Shown piece by piece: positions 21,201 through 33,400 of a stretch of DNA of 64,000 bases. The translations under genes and the position numbers were made by a program. Below the pieces are notes generated by a model that saw only the letters and a program-made list of their open reading frames with translations, did not search any database and was not told the DNA's origin. Source of the stretch: Corythucha ciliata (taxonomy: Eukaryota; Arthropoda; Insecta; Hemiptera; Tingidae); assembly GCA_038030265.1 (NCBI GenBank), contig CM075943.1:27962001-28026000 (forward strand). Reading direction: 5' to 3'. Within the stretch, counting starts at the first letter, position 1. Every line of letters begins with the position of its first letter.

Positions 21201-23264
21201 TCGGTGAGATCCTTTATTCACCATGCCAAGTGTCAAGTCCACTATGCGTGGATTCTGCTGTAAACGAAATTGTACTGCCAAAGGGAAATTTTGCACGGCC
21301 AAAATTCAGGACTGGCCACAATATCTAGTGAAGGTCCACTTTTCTGCTATTTTACCTTGCACTTTGTTCCATTGAATTTTCCCTTCAAAGATACCCTACA
21401 TTTCCTCCTCTGTCTTGCTACCTCCATGAGTTATTAACATATTTAACGAATATTCGTATTTCCCAAAGCGAATAAATCGCATGTTTTTGCTGGATCTTCA
21501 CAAATACCGAGCCGAGCAGTTTGGCCGAATATTCGGTATTCGGCGAATACCGCATGTGTGGGGCCGGTTTAACAAAAAAGCAATATGTTTTTCATAGCAA
21601 TGTTTCTATTTCATTCATTTGTTGAAGACAATGAATAAAATAGAAATATTGCTACGAAAAACATATTGCTTCTTTGTTAGAGAATAGGCCCCCTAAAGTA
21701 CGCGACACGAAATAAGGCGGGTGTGACTCATCGGCCCTCCCATGCCCTGTTGCCACTCCATGCGTAGTGGGCGGTGATGTGGGGGTGGGGTTTTACGAAC
21801 GTTCACCGGCTCACAGCTCTCCAAAGTGACAACGATGGGAGCGCAACGTTGCCAGCCATGGGAGTAGGCTTGAGCTTTTCATAGCATCTTTGGGACTATA
21901 AAGCGCAACGTTGGTTTTTTAGTCGATGAGTCACACCCGCCTTATTTCGTGTCGCGTACTTTAGGGATTGTTGATATTCCCTAGGTAAAGTTGAATTTTA
22001 CTACACCATCCCAAAGTTGATAGATTTACAACCCCCAAACAAAGTCGACTGTGAATGGCTCCAACTAACTTTGAATGAAACCAGCAGGACAAGCCAAGGA
22101 ATCTCACAATCCCTAGTAAATCAACTTTGACTGTAACATTATACATTATAATGTAAAATCTGAAGTGAGGAGAATGTGACTACGCACTGATAACGGGGCT
22201 GTTCAGACGGTTGTCACACAGCCTACGATGTGACTACCGTCTGAACAGGCCCTTAGGGCGGCTTCTCTCTCCCCCTCTCTCTTTCTCGTTATCAGCGGAA
22301 TGGGTCTCTGAACCAACCCCGCGAGCCAAAACGCAAGGTTGTTTCTGAAAGAGCCAGATCCAAGAAATTTGGGGGTTGAAAGAGTCGAACCGGCGGTTTT
22401 GTGTTTTTAAGGAGCTGTAACGTCAAGATTAGAAAACCCGAGAAATAGGGTTCTTCAAGAGAGAAATTTGGGACTTCGAAAGACGTCAAACCACGGTATG
22501 GCTTTTTCAAGGTCTATTCACACACATCAGTGCCGTGAACGGGACGTGCCCCGTCCGGGACACGGACGTCCGACAGGTAAAATATTATTCTCATATGGGA
22601 ATTGAGAGGCTCGTTCATACATATCAGGGACGTATATTTTATTTGCCGGACGGGGCACGTCCCGTTCACGGCACTGACGTGTGTGCATCGACCTTTAAAG
22701 GACCAAACCCGCGAAATTGCCTTTTTGAATTAGTCAACAGAGCTTTTTGGACTGAAACCCAACGCGCAAAATTGGTTTTGAATAGGCCGACCCTGCGGGT
22801 TTTTTTTAAAGGAGCTTGCCCCATGAAATTGCTCTTTAAAATGAGCCAACAACCCGAAAAATTTGAACCCAAAACACGTAAAAACTCACCAGAGCAGACT
22901 AGATTTCTGCAGAGGCCGGAACGAAAATCGTGGAACACTCTGTTTCTATGAGCTTGGGCCATTTTCGCGTGAATATAATAGCAGCAGTACCCAAGCTCCG
23001 TTATCTTCTTGGCGAGCAATTCGACTCTTTGAGTGGAATTGCAGAATATGATGCTTTGGGTGATTTGTAGCTGTTAGAGACACGACAAATTAAGAAACTG
23101 TAGACTACATACATGTAGACTATTTGCGTCTTACCTTCGAGAAAAGAGTGTTTAAACAGTGAACTTTTTGCCTTTCTTGAACGAAGGCGTAGTACTGAGT
23201 CACTCCTTTAAGCGTCAATTCTTCCATCAAATTTATTTCGTACGGTTCTTTCAAGTGATTTTCC

Positions 23265-23304
<40 letters not shown>

Positions 23305-26300
23305 GGAAAGGCCATTTTTCGACAAAAAAAGTCACTCACCATGAACTGTTTTACTGTGAGAGGGAAAGTAGCCGAATATAGGAGTATTTGTCTGTCTCTC
23401 GGTAGGCGAGAAATCACTTGATCGAGCATTCCCTTAAAATCTTGGGAAAGAAGTTTGTCCGCCTCGTCCAAAACAAGAATTCGACAATTGTCCATATTGG
23501 CTACTTTCTTCTCCATAAGATCCAAAATACGTCCTGGAGTGGCTATCACAACTTGTACTGTGGAATTTGAAACAAAAAGACGCTAAATAAAAAGTCGGGG
23601 TTCAATTAATCGAAGAACAACCTTTCTGGAAGAGCCGCATTATATCGTCTCTAAGGTTGGTTCCTCCAGTGGTAACCATCACTTTAATGTCCATGTGTTT
23701 GGCAAGTTCGATGCAAATCTGAGACGTTTGCAATGCCAATTCTCTCGTTGGAACGATAATAAGAGCTGTGGTGGGTGAGAAAGGGGTAAATTATTACTTA
23801 TCGTGGAGGGGGTAACGACAAAAACACCTAACCTTGTATCTGTTCCAATGACACATTGACTTGCTCTAAAACTGGAATGGAGTACGCTCCCGTTTTACCC
23901 GTACCGTTTTTGGCGCGAGCCAAAATATTTCGTCCCGACAGAGCGATGGGAATACTCGCCTCCTGTATGGGGCTGGGTTTCTCCCAGCCTTTTTCGAATA
24001 TTCCCATGAGGAGTTCACGTTGCAAACAGAACTCTTCGAATTCGTTTCCTTTCGTGTCGGTCACATCCTGTAAACGGATGTTTCTTTAACTCGCACCCCT
24101 AGAGGAGCGTGGTGAGGCAATTTATTTTAAACGTACGCTTGTCTTTTTCCTTTTGTCTGTTGGGGGAATTTTGAGCTTCGCCTTCCAACTCATATCATCA
24201 TTCAAATCACTGTAAAAACGATAAATGACGTGTAACAACAAAACAATAAACAACAACAAAAAATACGAAAACTGTGTTTAGGTGGGAAAATTAGCCCCCC
24301 CCCCCCCAACGATAATTCAACATTACATGGAAGATAAGAGAAATCCCTAAATATGACGTTTATGTTGAGCAAAAACCCTGAGGTGCGCTTTGTGTTTATC
24401 AAGGATATTGAGGGGGAGAGGGATCGCTCAATGGCCCCTCTACAAGCTAATAAGTCAGCCGTAAAATGTGAACCCCTGTGATAAAAAAAAAAAGAAGAAT
24501 AAATATAGAGATATCGTGGACAGAACATAAACCTTCCTTTCGCTTAATCAAGCGAAGGAGGGTTACTAAGGGGTTACAGGTGTACAAATATGAGGGCGGG
24601 GGCAAATCGTAAAACTCGAGAGATAGCCGTTTTTGTCATTCAAATGTCAAGAAGAGGATTTGACACACAAGCTTGGTGCGAACGTCGCAATCGGCCGACA
24701 ATAAGAAGGGAGAAAAGTGTAACACAAGCCGAAAATCGCGGAGGCCTTGTACCCGTCTCCAGTCTTCAATCGATAGTCCCTTAGAAAGGGACACAATGGA
24801 CAGCCCTTGTCTGGAATAGGTTGGACTGAGAGGGCCATAATCGCCTGTGTTACGAAACTCTCAAATTAGCCAGAAAATCGTTCCAAAATTGGCAATCCCC
24901 CATCTCTCTCTGGAAAAGCCATGAACCAGGGAATTTCAATGAAAAGTCGAATTGTTTAGGATGATCATCGTTCGTGTACTTCAGGGCCGAAATTCGAACA
25001 TTCGAGTTTCGCTCCGGTTTGGCAAATGTTTACTATAATTCTACAAAATGGCTCTTGCAAGTCGTGAAACTGTCCATTCACACCCAAAATTCAGCCTGAA
25101 AAGCTGAATATTCGGCTGCATGGCTGGCATTCAGCTTTGAAAATGAATGGCAGCAGAGGACGTTACACTTTCAAACTTGCCTCCCTCCTTCATGTGTGGA
25201 AAACTGTTGTGAAGATGAGGTTGGGGGTTGTTTTTAAATTGCGAAAACGACCGTGGCTTCCACTAACGTGCTGTTCTTTGGGCAAAAATTAAGAGCAGAC
25301 ACGAATAAGCAGTGGTGGTCCAGCTGTGCGGCCTATCGGTAATGCTGGTTGGCTATTGTCTATAGCTTTGTTCGGTGGCTGCTGCCAGCACAGTAGAATT
25401 GGCAGTTGTCATGAGGAAGCGTAATTCTGACCAATTAAATTGATATGCTCTGTTTCATTTACAATACTGGAAGCAGCCAACTAACAAAGCTAAAGACTGG
25501 TAATTTGCTTCCAGAAACTGACTGTACCTATAAGTTCAATAACGGCAATTTATCCCAAACTTTGGGAGTCATGATTTAGCCCCCTCCCACAGCTCAAACC
25601 GAATAAAATACTTTGAAAAATGGTTTTGTCCCCGAGGGAGAAAAGAAAGAAAATGGTTCATAGTTTCACCTTAATAAACAATCCTCCGATTTTGGCAACC
25701 CCTCTGAGTGGTACTCATGGCGACTGCCCCGCGGTTACACACCACAGTGGAAGAACGGCTCGGGCTCGAATCAACATTTTCCAGGCTAGTCATTTTACGC
25801 CACAAAATTACGTTTGTTTTTTTTTGGCAAAGCTACCGAGTTCGATATAACATAGAGGGCGGACCCCAGAAACCACCTGTTTATTTCCGAGCACGTCTAC
25901 TTAGGAAACAACATATGTATACGGAAAGTGAACTTGGCTGAAGACCATCTGCAAGTGGTTATCAACCTTTTCACGGTCTTGCCCCCCTTGGGCCACGAAA
26001 ATTTGTCGCCTCCCCCCATCACCCCACACACGACAATTGAATTAATTGCATTAGGAAAAAGTATTGGGGTTTATATTAACAAACTTGTGTATTCGAGTCA
26101 AAGACCCGAATCCACGAAAAGCTTCGTTGTTGGTAAAACAAGTAACGAAAGGGCCTACAAATGGCTTGTTTTTTCACTGTGACTCCGCACCCGTTTTTGG
26201 CTACTTGCGCACATTTTCAGAACGTAACGGCAGTGGCCATGTAAACTCGAAACTTCGAGGAAGAGCCCCAACGCACGCGGGCCATGCTTGGCCGTCTTGG

Positions 26301-28837
26301 AGTCGAGAAAATAGACCGAAACCGCAATGGCAAGGCAAAACTCTCATTTCTACCACTTTAAGGCGCGCTTCGATGGTGTAATGGATACAATGCTCGCTTC
26401 GCAACCCAGCGGGCCTGGGTTCGAATCAGGGCTGCTAGGTCCCCCGAAGAGGTCTTCCCCACTTTTTTCCCCACTGAACCACTAATTTCCCCACACAGCT
26501 CCCCCCCCCCCCACGGCTGTCGCCAATTCATGTCACTGAAGGCTCAAAAGTCAAAACTCGAAAAAAAAAACCAACAAACCAATTTATTTTGCAAACGAAA
26601 TAGGCAACAGGGACATAAATTCCAAGCTATAAAACATTTCAGAACTTTTAGGTCGGGCGTGTTCCTAAATTCATCGATGAATTAGGTTACAAAACTAACA
26701 CAAACATGATAAATGTGAAGGAAGGCTCAATCACGGTGGACATTTTTACTCATCTGCTGAATTTAGGAACTCCCCCGTCATAACGCCAGCAAGCATGTTT
26801 TCTCTCGAATTAGAAACGAATGGATGATTAACAAATGAGCAATTTAGAGGCAAGAAAAGGACCGCGTGAGCGACCGAGAAGGCAGCGAATAATACGTTTT
26901 GGAAAATGTTCGATTTGGCGGGTTTTCAAATACGCTAATTTTGTTAATTAAAAAATATATTTCCGAAGGTTTCCAATATTTTATTTATTTACATGGAAGG
27001 ATTGATCCACCCATCCTCTCTATTATCTATCGAAAATATTTTTTTTTTTTTTGAAAATGTGAAACTTCCTCAGTACTCTAAAAATCCCCACTTCAACGTC
27101 GGATTCCCCATTTCCCCAAAGGTGTACAAAAATCCCCACACCTGGCAGCCCTGGTTCGAATCCAGCCATTGCCCATTACACTATAAGGCTGCGGCGAGCT
27201 GTGACACGGCACACGCGGCTTCGTGTGGGCGTTCCCGGCGGTGTGCGTTCAACAAACGTCCGCGTAGTACAAGTGTGAAGTGCACAGTTAGTAGATGAGT
27301 ATGACGTAGGAGCCCACTTGTGGCCTTGGCGTCGCCGGACTCGGCTTCCCCCCCCCCCAGCACACCCCCCAAAAAAGGGCATTGACAGCCCCTTTTGTGC
27401 ATTTTGATGCACCGGTTCGGGACCGGTTACATTTCTCAATTGAGTATGGTCTGAGGGTCGTTCCTGAAGTTTCTGATATTTTTATGGCGGGTATCAACCA
27501 TTAACCTCCTTGGACATGAGGGCAAGTTCACGACCCCCACCCCCCTGAGAACCACTTGCAGCGGGCGCCCCTCCCCCCAGGTTGAGATTCACTCCATCTG
27601 GGCTCTGAAATCGTCAATTTCGCCCTTCGAATTGAATATTTTGTCAACTATAAACCAAAAATATAGACATTTTGCTCCCAAAACACAAGTTTCGCTACAA
27701 AAATCACCATTTTTCTACGAAAACCCAACCTAAACGGTCAAATTGTTCCTACAAACTGACTATTCGCACCAGATGCTGACCCTTCGAGCAAATGATATGC
27801 TAGAATTTAGCTCCTAGAACCCAGCGTGTACCCCCTCCAGGCTGTCTTTAAAAGGTCAAGTCCAGTTTCTTGTCCTAAAAAACTGGAATTTTGTGGCGTC
27901 GTATGAACAACCATCCTTGGATCTGCCACTGAATTCACCAGAAAATACTTACTTCAAAGTGCTGCGTGCGTTGGTAGGAACTAACAGTTCAAAAGAGGCA
28001 AATAGAATAATTTTCATCCATGTTTTCAGAAATATAAAGGCACCCCAGAAAATACAAAGCCAATGTTGGACATAAAGTGACTTATTCAGCCTGGAAACCT
28101 GGAAGGGGCCAGGGGGACCCGAAATCTCCCAATCTGATACAGATCCCTTTTATCGTTCTCCTTTTGCTCAACAGTTAAACAACGTAAAGAACATTGAAAT
28201 CAGCAATTTTACTGACGTCGGCCTACGACTTGAGCCGCGTACACAGATCGGACACGACCGCTCGGCTGACATTTTATTCATCAACAACCAAATCACCGTC
28301 ACTGCTGAACTGAAAATTTGAAATATTAAGCCCTTAAGATCGGCTTTATCCGGGGGGGTCCCTAGGTTAACCAGAGGCTGGACATTCACTGCAGGACGAC
28401 TACTTTTCCCGTTTCAAATGACACGATTTCACGAATTAAAACGAGCATTTCTAACGCTCCGAAGCAAAATATTCGAATTGTAACGGTACAGGCTACATAG
28501 GAAAACATAAAGATTAAGACATTTTCACTTCCATGATGCCGAAGAATTAAGAAGTAATTTTACGCAGTTTCACCCACCCTAGACAGGAGAAAGTCTGCAA
28601 AAAAAACTTAAGTGGGCCACCACCTGAACAGGAACGTACGAAAACACGCAAAAACGTTAACTAGGACGTACAGTCTACGGGGGAAGAAAAAACCCTTGGA
28701 AACTCTAAAAAAAGGGTGAGGTTAACTCAGCCCTCTTAAATTTTATTAGAATAAAAAAAATGATGAAATACTCACATTTTCTTCATCGGTAGCCGATTCG
28801 GAAGACCGACGTGATTCGATAACGACTCAGTCATCAT
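18270..28837 (-). CDS. me31B: DEAD-box RNA helicase Me31B / DDX6
   Basis: ATP-dependent RNA helicase of P-bodies and germ granules that represses translation and links mRNA to decapping. Nine coding exons join in frame to 440 aa (fly Me31B is of similar size): 28837-28776, 24209-24137, 24067-23833, 23765-23622, 23557-23340, 23263-23135, 23070-22890, 18629-18418, 18338-18270. All junctions are GT-AG. The start is MMTE, as in fly Me31B. Motifs: GWEKPSPIQ (Q), NGTGKT (100-104), PTREL (129), TPGR, DEAD (202-205), SAT (233), [25 protein letters not shown] (377). The 5' exon reaches an acceptor at 29041, so an upstream UTR exon is likely. Introns 1 (4.6 kb) and 7 (4.3 kb) are packed with mobile elements; the other six are 69-75 to about 105 nt. 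Confidence 0.95.
19816..20092 (+). mobile_element. tRNA-derived SINE, copy 1 (in me31B intron 7)
   Basis: It begins with CAACCCAGCGGGCCTGGG and the pol III B-box GGTTCGAATC, then a body with TTGCCCATTTCACTATAAGG, CGGCTTCGTGTGGGCG and TTCCCGGCG, ending in an (ATT)n-like tail at about 20066-20092. The A-box half is missing or diverged, so it is 5'-truncated. A second copy is at 26364-27300. Confidence 0.7.
20117..20458. repeat. MITE, AGGTCTGTTCGCG family, copy 1
   Basis: It starts AGGTCTGTTCGCGAAGC and ends TTTCTCCGCGAACAGACG. The interior has CGGGCGCCCGAAAAGCGTTC, TAACATGCACAGGAGTGAG and a CCTACAC-rich end. It is about 340 bp long; sister copies are at 37803-38163 (opposite orientation) and 63043-63380. 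Confidence 0.8.
21571..21678. repeat. 108-bp hairpin element
   Basis: AACAAAAAAGCAATATG is mirrored by CATATTGCTTCTTTGTT, and TTTCTATTTCATTCATT by AATGAATAAAATAGAAA, giving arms of about 49 nt around a ~10-nt loop. It lies 12 bp from the MITE at 21691. Confidence 0.75.
21691..21966. mobile_element. MITE with perfect 43-bp terminal inverted repeats
   Basis: Positions 21691-21733 (starting CCCTAAAGTACGCGACACG) and 21924-21966 are exact reverse complements over all 43 bases. The 190-bp interior is unique-looking and has a duplicated GCGCAACGTTG word. The lack of any mismatch between the arms implies a recent insertion. A superfamily cannot be assigned from the ends alone. Confidence 0.9.
22196..22252. 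repeat. 57-bp hairpin, CTGTTCAGACGG family
   Basis: GGGCTGTTCAGACGG pairs with CCGTCTGAACAGGCCC, with an inner GTCACA / TGTGAC pair. The same CTGTTCAGACGGTAG word occurs at about 19580 without a matched right end. Confidence 0.65.
22290..22890 (+). repeat. Degenerate tandem repeat, 'CCGCGAAATTGGNNTTTNAAAGAGCC' type, interrupted by a MITE
   Basis: Loose ~30-nt repeats of the form (aa)CCCGCGAAATTG-(c/g)-TTTTTGAA-AGAGCCAA flank the palindromic MITE at 22511-22692 on both sides. Matching vocabulary is seen at 31480-33450, 37490-37760 and 55210-55370. Exon 22890-23070 of me31B begins at its right edge. Confidence 0.55.
22511..22692. mobile_element. Palindromic MITE, GGTCTATTCACACACATC ends
   Basis: GGTCTATTCACACACATCAG and the following GC-rich CGTGAACGGGACGTGCCCCG are mirrored at the right end (…CGTCCCGTTCACGGCACTG…GACC), giving arms of about 48 bp. 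It sits inside the degenerate tandem repeat, so it is younger than it. Confidence 0.8.
23264..23339 (-). other. me31B intron 5 with a 33-T polypyrimidine tract
   Basis: On the coding strand this 76-nt intron ends in 33 uninterrupted T residues followed by ACAG. The tract occupies nearly half the intron, so the branch point must lie in the remaining ~35 nt. Confidence 0.85.
25364..25491. repeat. MITE, AGCTTTGTTCGGTGGCTGCT family, copy 1
   Basis: AGCTTTGTTCGGTGGCTGCT at the left is mirrored by AGCAGCCAACTAACAAAGCT at the right, with an inner CAGTA / TACTG pair. Copy 2 is at 33997-34130. Both lie in introns (me31B intron 1 and METAP1 intron 4). Confidence 0.75.
26364..27300 (+). mobile_element. 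tRNA-derived SINE, copy 2, split by a hAT-like element
   Basis: The head (26364-26426) has an A-box-like TGGTGTAATGG and runs to the B-box GGTTCGAAT. The body resumes at 27162 with CCAGCCATTGCCCATT, CACTATAAGG and GCGGCTTCGTGTGGGCG, then fades near 27300. It is colinear with copy 1 at 19816. It reads like a tRNA at first sight, but the body and second copy show it is a SINE. Confidence 0.75.
26427..27153. mobile_element. Non-autonomous hAT-like element, copy 1, inserted in a SINE B-box
   Basis: The 727-bp element has ends CAGGGCTGCTAGGT and ACCTGGCAGCCCTG (inverted) and is flanked by a perfect 8-bp duplication GTTCGAAT (26419-26426 and 27154-27161). The 8-bp target duplication and CAGGG ends fit hAT. 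The interior is non-coding and carries C-rich CCCCAC words at both ends. An opposite-orientation relative is at 47407-48108. Confidence 0.88.
27600..27840 (+). repeat. Degenerate tandem repeat related to 5520-5720
   Basis: Repeated phrases of ~30 nt (AAATCGTCAATTTCGCCC, CCAAAACACAAGTTTCGC and the like). Non-coding, within me31B intron 1. Confidence 0.45.
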
Positions 28838-30467
28838 TCTTCCACCTTTATTTTTTTTACTAAAAGTCTTTTTGCTTAAAGAAAAGTCCTGAAACCCGCG
28901 CTTTCTTTGGCTTAAAACAGGAAACGGCGATGCTGTTCGAAGCCCAAAAATTTGACTTTTTTCAAAGTCCAGCTGGTTTTCCGGGACAATTCTGTTCACT
29001 TCATCGCTCGTATAATCGCTATTTAAAAATAATTCATGTATCTGAGGACAAAAGAAAAGACGCGGGTTGATAATCGAAAAGAACAAGACTCAAAGTCCAA
29101 AAAGAGTTGTAAACCTTAGTAGGAAAAAATGAGGAAGAGGATTCAAAGTTCACTAGAATTCGTTAGGGAAACATGGCCAAGTTTCAATCCTTTTAAAGGC
29201 CACCTCGCTTTTAACGGACGTTGCCTTCTTGGTCCGATTAAAATTGAGGGGAATAATACAAGAAAAATCAGTTAAAGATTGCGCTGTTTTTTCTGTGCTA
29301 AGGGGAGAAAAGCGTTGCGAAATTTCACATACGACAAGGCAAGAGGGCGGGAGACTGAATGTGAAAAAGTGCAATTTGAAGTAGCTGGCCAGTTTCCCCG
29401 AAAATTTGTGTTTTAAGGCGAGGGCCCAAGGCTTAAATGTTAAAATTTCGCTTTGATTTACAAGTTCAAGAAAATATGAAATAACATGGCGTCTAAGCTG
29501 GTTCACTGCGGGCCCCAAGGGTTTGATCACGAAAACCCCCCGAATCCACATGGAAAAAAACTCGTCAAAAAAGAATTTGAAGCTCTCACCTTTGACAAAA
29601 CTGAATAAAACGACAAAAAAAACGCCAGGCGTTTTAAAATAGGGGCAGCGCCAAAATAAAAATTGACAAAATTACTTTCAACTCTAACCACACAACTAGA
29701 ACTCCGCGAATGGTAATGAGCAAGGACTCCAATCGGTAGGGGAGATGTGCGAAGCCAACCAACCAAGTCCGTTTCAATCACGGCGACTGCGTGGACAACG
29801 CGCCCTTTAGGAGGTTTTTAACGCCTAGAAACCGTTTAATTGGTGATAATAAAATTGAAGAAGAAATCGAAGTTTTCCTGGAAAATTAAAACGATGAAAA
29901 TAAGCGACAAGGAACGTGCCCAAATGAGAGAGAAACGAGTTTACAACACTCGTGTCGGCATCGACCGGTTGTCGCTGATATGACGTCACAAATCATTAAC
30001 TTTCAGGTGAAAAGTAAAACGTACCCGGGAATTCGTCAAATACTCAAAATAAAGACTTTTAACAACACTTTGTGGGCAAAAATAATCATACTTGGTCGCT
30101 CTTTGGAAACGACTTGTTCGTAGGCCTCTCAGTGGGACACCGGCGGTTTCTCGCCAGTAATTGCTGTGTTGATGCTCCAAAGAACTGGAATACTTCGTAG
30201 ACCGCGGATTGCCGTTTAACACGTTATTCTTCTAAGAAGATTTTACGTTCACTTGAGAAATAAATTCAAAAATATCGCCCGGAACTGACTCATAAGGCTC
30301 CACGGAAACAGGAAGGTAGCTGAGCAGGTTATCCGGGTCGGCCCGTGCGTGTGTGAGTGAGATTCGGGGTGGACGAGACGATAGAAAAGTTTTTTCCTTG
30401 TCTTGTCGGCGGCGGATGACCAAACGTTTGCCACTGACTTAAAAATCTCGGTATTTTCCACGAAAAA
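28838..30467. promoter_or_regulatory. Shared upstream region of divergent me31B and METAP1
   Basis: The two start codons are 1630 bp apart and face away from each other. The proximal part toward me31B is its 5' UTR exon (28838-29041). I see no domain in the chance ORFs at 29153-29781. A full CRE palindrome TGACGTCA is at 29981-29988. No TATA box in a convincing position was found. Bidirectional promoter use is inference from the arrangement. Confidence 0.5.
29981..29988. promoter_or_regulatory. CRE-type site TGACGTCA
   Basis: An exact 8-bp CREB/ATF palindrome lies about 490 bp upstream of the METAP1 ATG and 1.1 kb upstream of the me31B ATG. A chance match is possible. Confidence 0.35.
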
Positions 30468-33400
30468 ATGTCCAAAATTTGTGAATCCCCCGATTGCAAT
30501 TCAGAGGCTAACAGCTTACAGTGTCCCACATGCAAGCAACTCGGCATACAGGGCTCGTTCTTCTGTTCTCAGGTAGATCCTAGCAAGATGCCTCCCCCCT
30601 GACCCGACCTGTTGATGACTATTAAAATTTATGTTTATAGAAATGTTTTAAAGACAACTGGAAGGCTCATAAGGTCATTCACAATATCGCAAGTACGCGT
30701 TTTTTGTCAGTGGGGGGGAGGGGTCGATATTTCTTTATTCACTCGGTGTGTCTTAGGAGGATCATCTAATTCGAACGGCGCTGACGAAGAGTACAACCCG
30801 TGGCCGAATCAACACTTCAACTTTACGGGTACTCTAAGGATACAGAAAGGCCCCTAAAACAACATGGTCAAGCGTTTTTGACGTTCTTTCTCCGCAGGGA
30901 AGTTACGCCCCTATAGGCAGACGGCCAAGCGTGCCGTTCCCGAGAACATTCCACGACCGGACTACGCGGATGATCCCAAGGGAACTCCTCATTCTGAATT
31001 GGAGATGAAACAGACCGGCCTTATAAGGACGCTGAGTGATGAGGAAATCGAGGGAATGAGAGTGGCTTGCAAGGTGAGGGAAATCGTATCATTCTTGACT
31101 TCTGGGAAAGTGGCGCGTTGAAGGATTCCACTACAGAGAAGCCAACCGGTAGGAACGAGGCGCACCGACTGTGGGTAATTTTTGTTGGCTCATGCGCACA
31201 CTATACGTGTTATATGATTTTATTATCTAGTACCGAATAACTCGGTTTGGGTACCAAAAATAATCAACAGAGAAGTAGGTGGACATATTACTCAACTGCG
31301 TGCCAATCTATAAGTCCCCTAGGGTTTCGTGTCCGAAGAGTTGGCAATTCATAACTCCGAACTCAAATTTTAATCGTTGTGGCTTGAAAAAAAAGTTTCC
31401 TTGGCTAATTCCGTTTGTGTGACATTTTGAGACGATAAAATGCCGAATGTCTAGTCCCTAGAAATAAATCAACACATTTCCAGGTGGCTAAGTCAGTTTA
31501 CGTCACAAAATTGCCAAGAAACCAAATTTGACCAATTACCAGTCCGGCCAGCAATTTTGCGGATATTCATCTCCTGAAACCTGAAATATTGCGGCTATTA
31601 TTCCTTTGGGAAATTTCGATTACGTGGCTCTTAAGCTTCGGCGCCTGTGTACGAAGGCAAAGCTGTGAGCCATGCCCCTCGGTTTATTCTGGGCTTCGTG
31701 TGACCCTCCCAGCTATTTAGCTCCGATGTTGCAATGGCACGGCTTTTTAGCCATGAAATTGATTTATTGATAGACAACTCAGCTTAGTCATTTAATTCGC
31801 AAGAAAAATTGTTGCTTTACAATTTCGGTGTTTTCCTCCTAAAATAGCGATTTCGCTGTTGTTCATCCCCGTAAACAAGATGTTTCATCACCGTTTAGCC
31901 TCAAATCTGCATTTCACGAATACTTAGCCACGGAACTCCGAATTTCGCTTTTTTGGCCTCTACCCCCTGGCTATTTAGCCCCTGAAATTGGCAATTTTAA
32001 TGGTTTGTATCAGCTCTGAATCTTTGAAATTTCGGGCGTATTTTACAGCTTTGCAGCCTCTTTTTACGACGATCCTTTGAACGATAAATTGGGGAAGCCT
32101 GGGTCAGAGGGCATCTGCCGCAGAAGTACTCGAGAGTCGAGACGATCTTGGCATTTTCTGTGTTGACGCCAGAGTTTTTGGAAGGCTGAGAGAGGCCTGA
32201 AGGGGCTTCGAGATGAGATTAGGCCCATAAGTGGAAGTCGTGAGATGATGGAATTTGGCAGCGTTGTCTCATTCAAAAAACCAAATTCGGTACAACAATT
32301 GATTACCTATTTTTGCGGGTTTTGCTCTTCAATTTCGTGGGATTGATTCGTAAGAACTAATTTCGCGTGTTTAGCCCTCGAAAACCCCCGACTTCGTAGG
32401 TTTGGCTCATTCCAGAACCAATTTTAGTGGGTGAAACCCCGAATTTTGCTATTTTTAGGCCCCTTTTACACGAGTAAAGGTGGTTTACGCCAAAGTACCC
32501 CGCGATACTTTGGTTGTTTTTTCCAACAACAACTGATTTGATTTTTACTTTGGAGAGAATTTTAACTTGAGTTGTGACTATGAATACGGGCCTAAGTGTC
32601 AGACACGAATTTCTTTGGTGTGAACACAAACTTCCAGAAATTTCTATCAGAATTTGTACACTCAATAAATAAATATGTATAACTGACATTTTACATTTAT
32701 GTCGAGACATAAGTATCGCGGGACACTTCAGTATAATCGCTCCTTAAGTTTTTTGTTCAATCTGATCACAAACAGACGGTTTGAGGCAGGGAACATCTGT
32801 CAATTTTTTTCGAAATGGCAACTTTGATCAAAAAACTTACAAAACCAATCTCACGTGAAAAAAACAAAAACAACAATTTCGTGGGGCTCCTTCATCGAGG
32901 AAACCAATTTCGGGGGTTTGGCTCTTCAAATGACTAATTTTTTGATAATAAGCAAAGAAAAGACGTAGTCACTCCACGATTTCAATTTATTATACTCCAG
33001 ACCGGTTTCAACCGTTCAAGGCCATCTTCAGTGGTCTCCAGGGGCAGCGAGTCTGGGAGAAATTCCCTCACTAATTTTTTATTTCTTGGTTGTTATAAAA
33101 CCAATTTTGCGGGTTTGGCTTTTCAAAAAGCATATTTCGTGAGGTATGGCTCTCCAAAAAAAAACAATTTTTGGGGGCTACCTTATTTTTTTTTCAAAAA
33201 AATCGTTTTTTTCTGTAGTTTAAAAACAAATTCCGCGCGTTTAGGTCTTGTAAAAGTCAATTTTTCCGGGTTTGGATCATCAATTTTGTGGGGATTCCAC
33301 CTTTTAAAGTCCAATTTCGTGGGCCTGACTCTTAAAAATTATCCGATTTCGCGGCTTTGAATCTTCAAAAAATCAATTTTGCGGGTTCCACTCGCCAAAA

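Noticed and set aside
26364..26440. A tRNA gene (A-box and B-box present)
   Set aside because: The acceptor arms do not pair, the sequence after the B-box is a hAT element, and the colinear body recurs at 19816-20066 and 27162-27300, so it is a SINE head.
29153..29781. Minus-strand ORFs of 84-132 aa upstream of me31B
   Set aside because: No recognisable domain and located where 5' UTR and promoter of me31B are expected.
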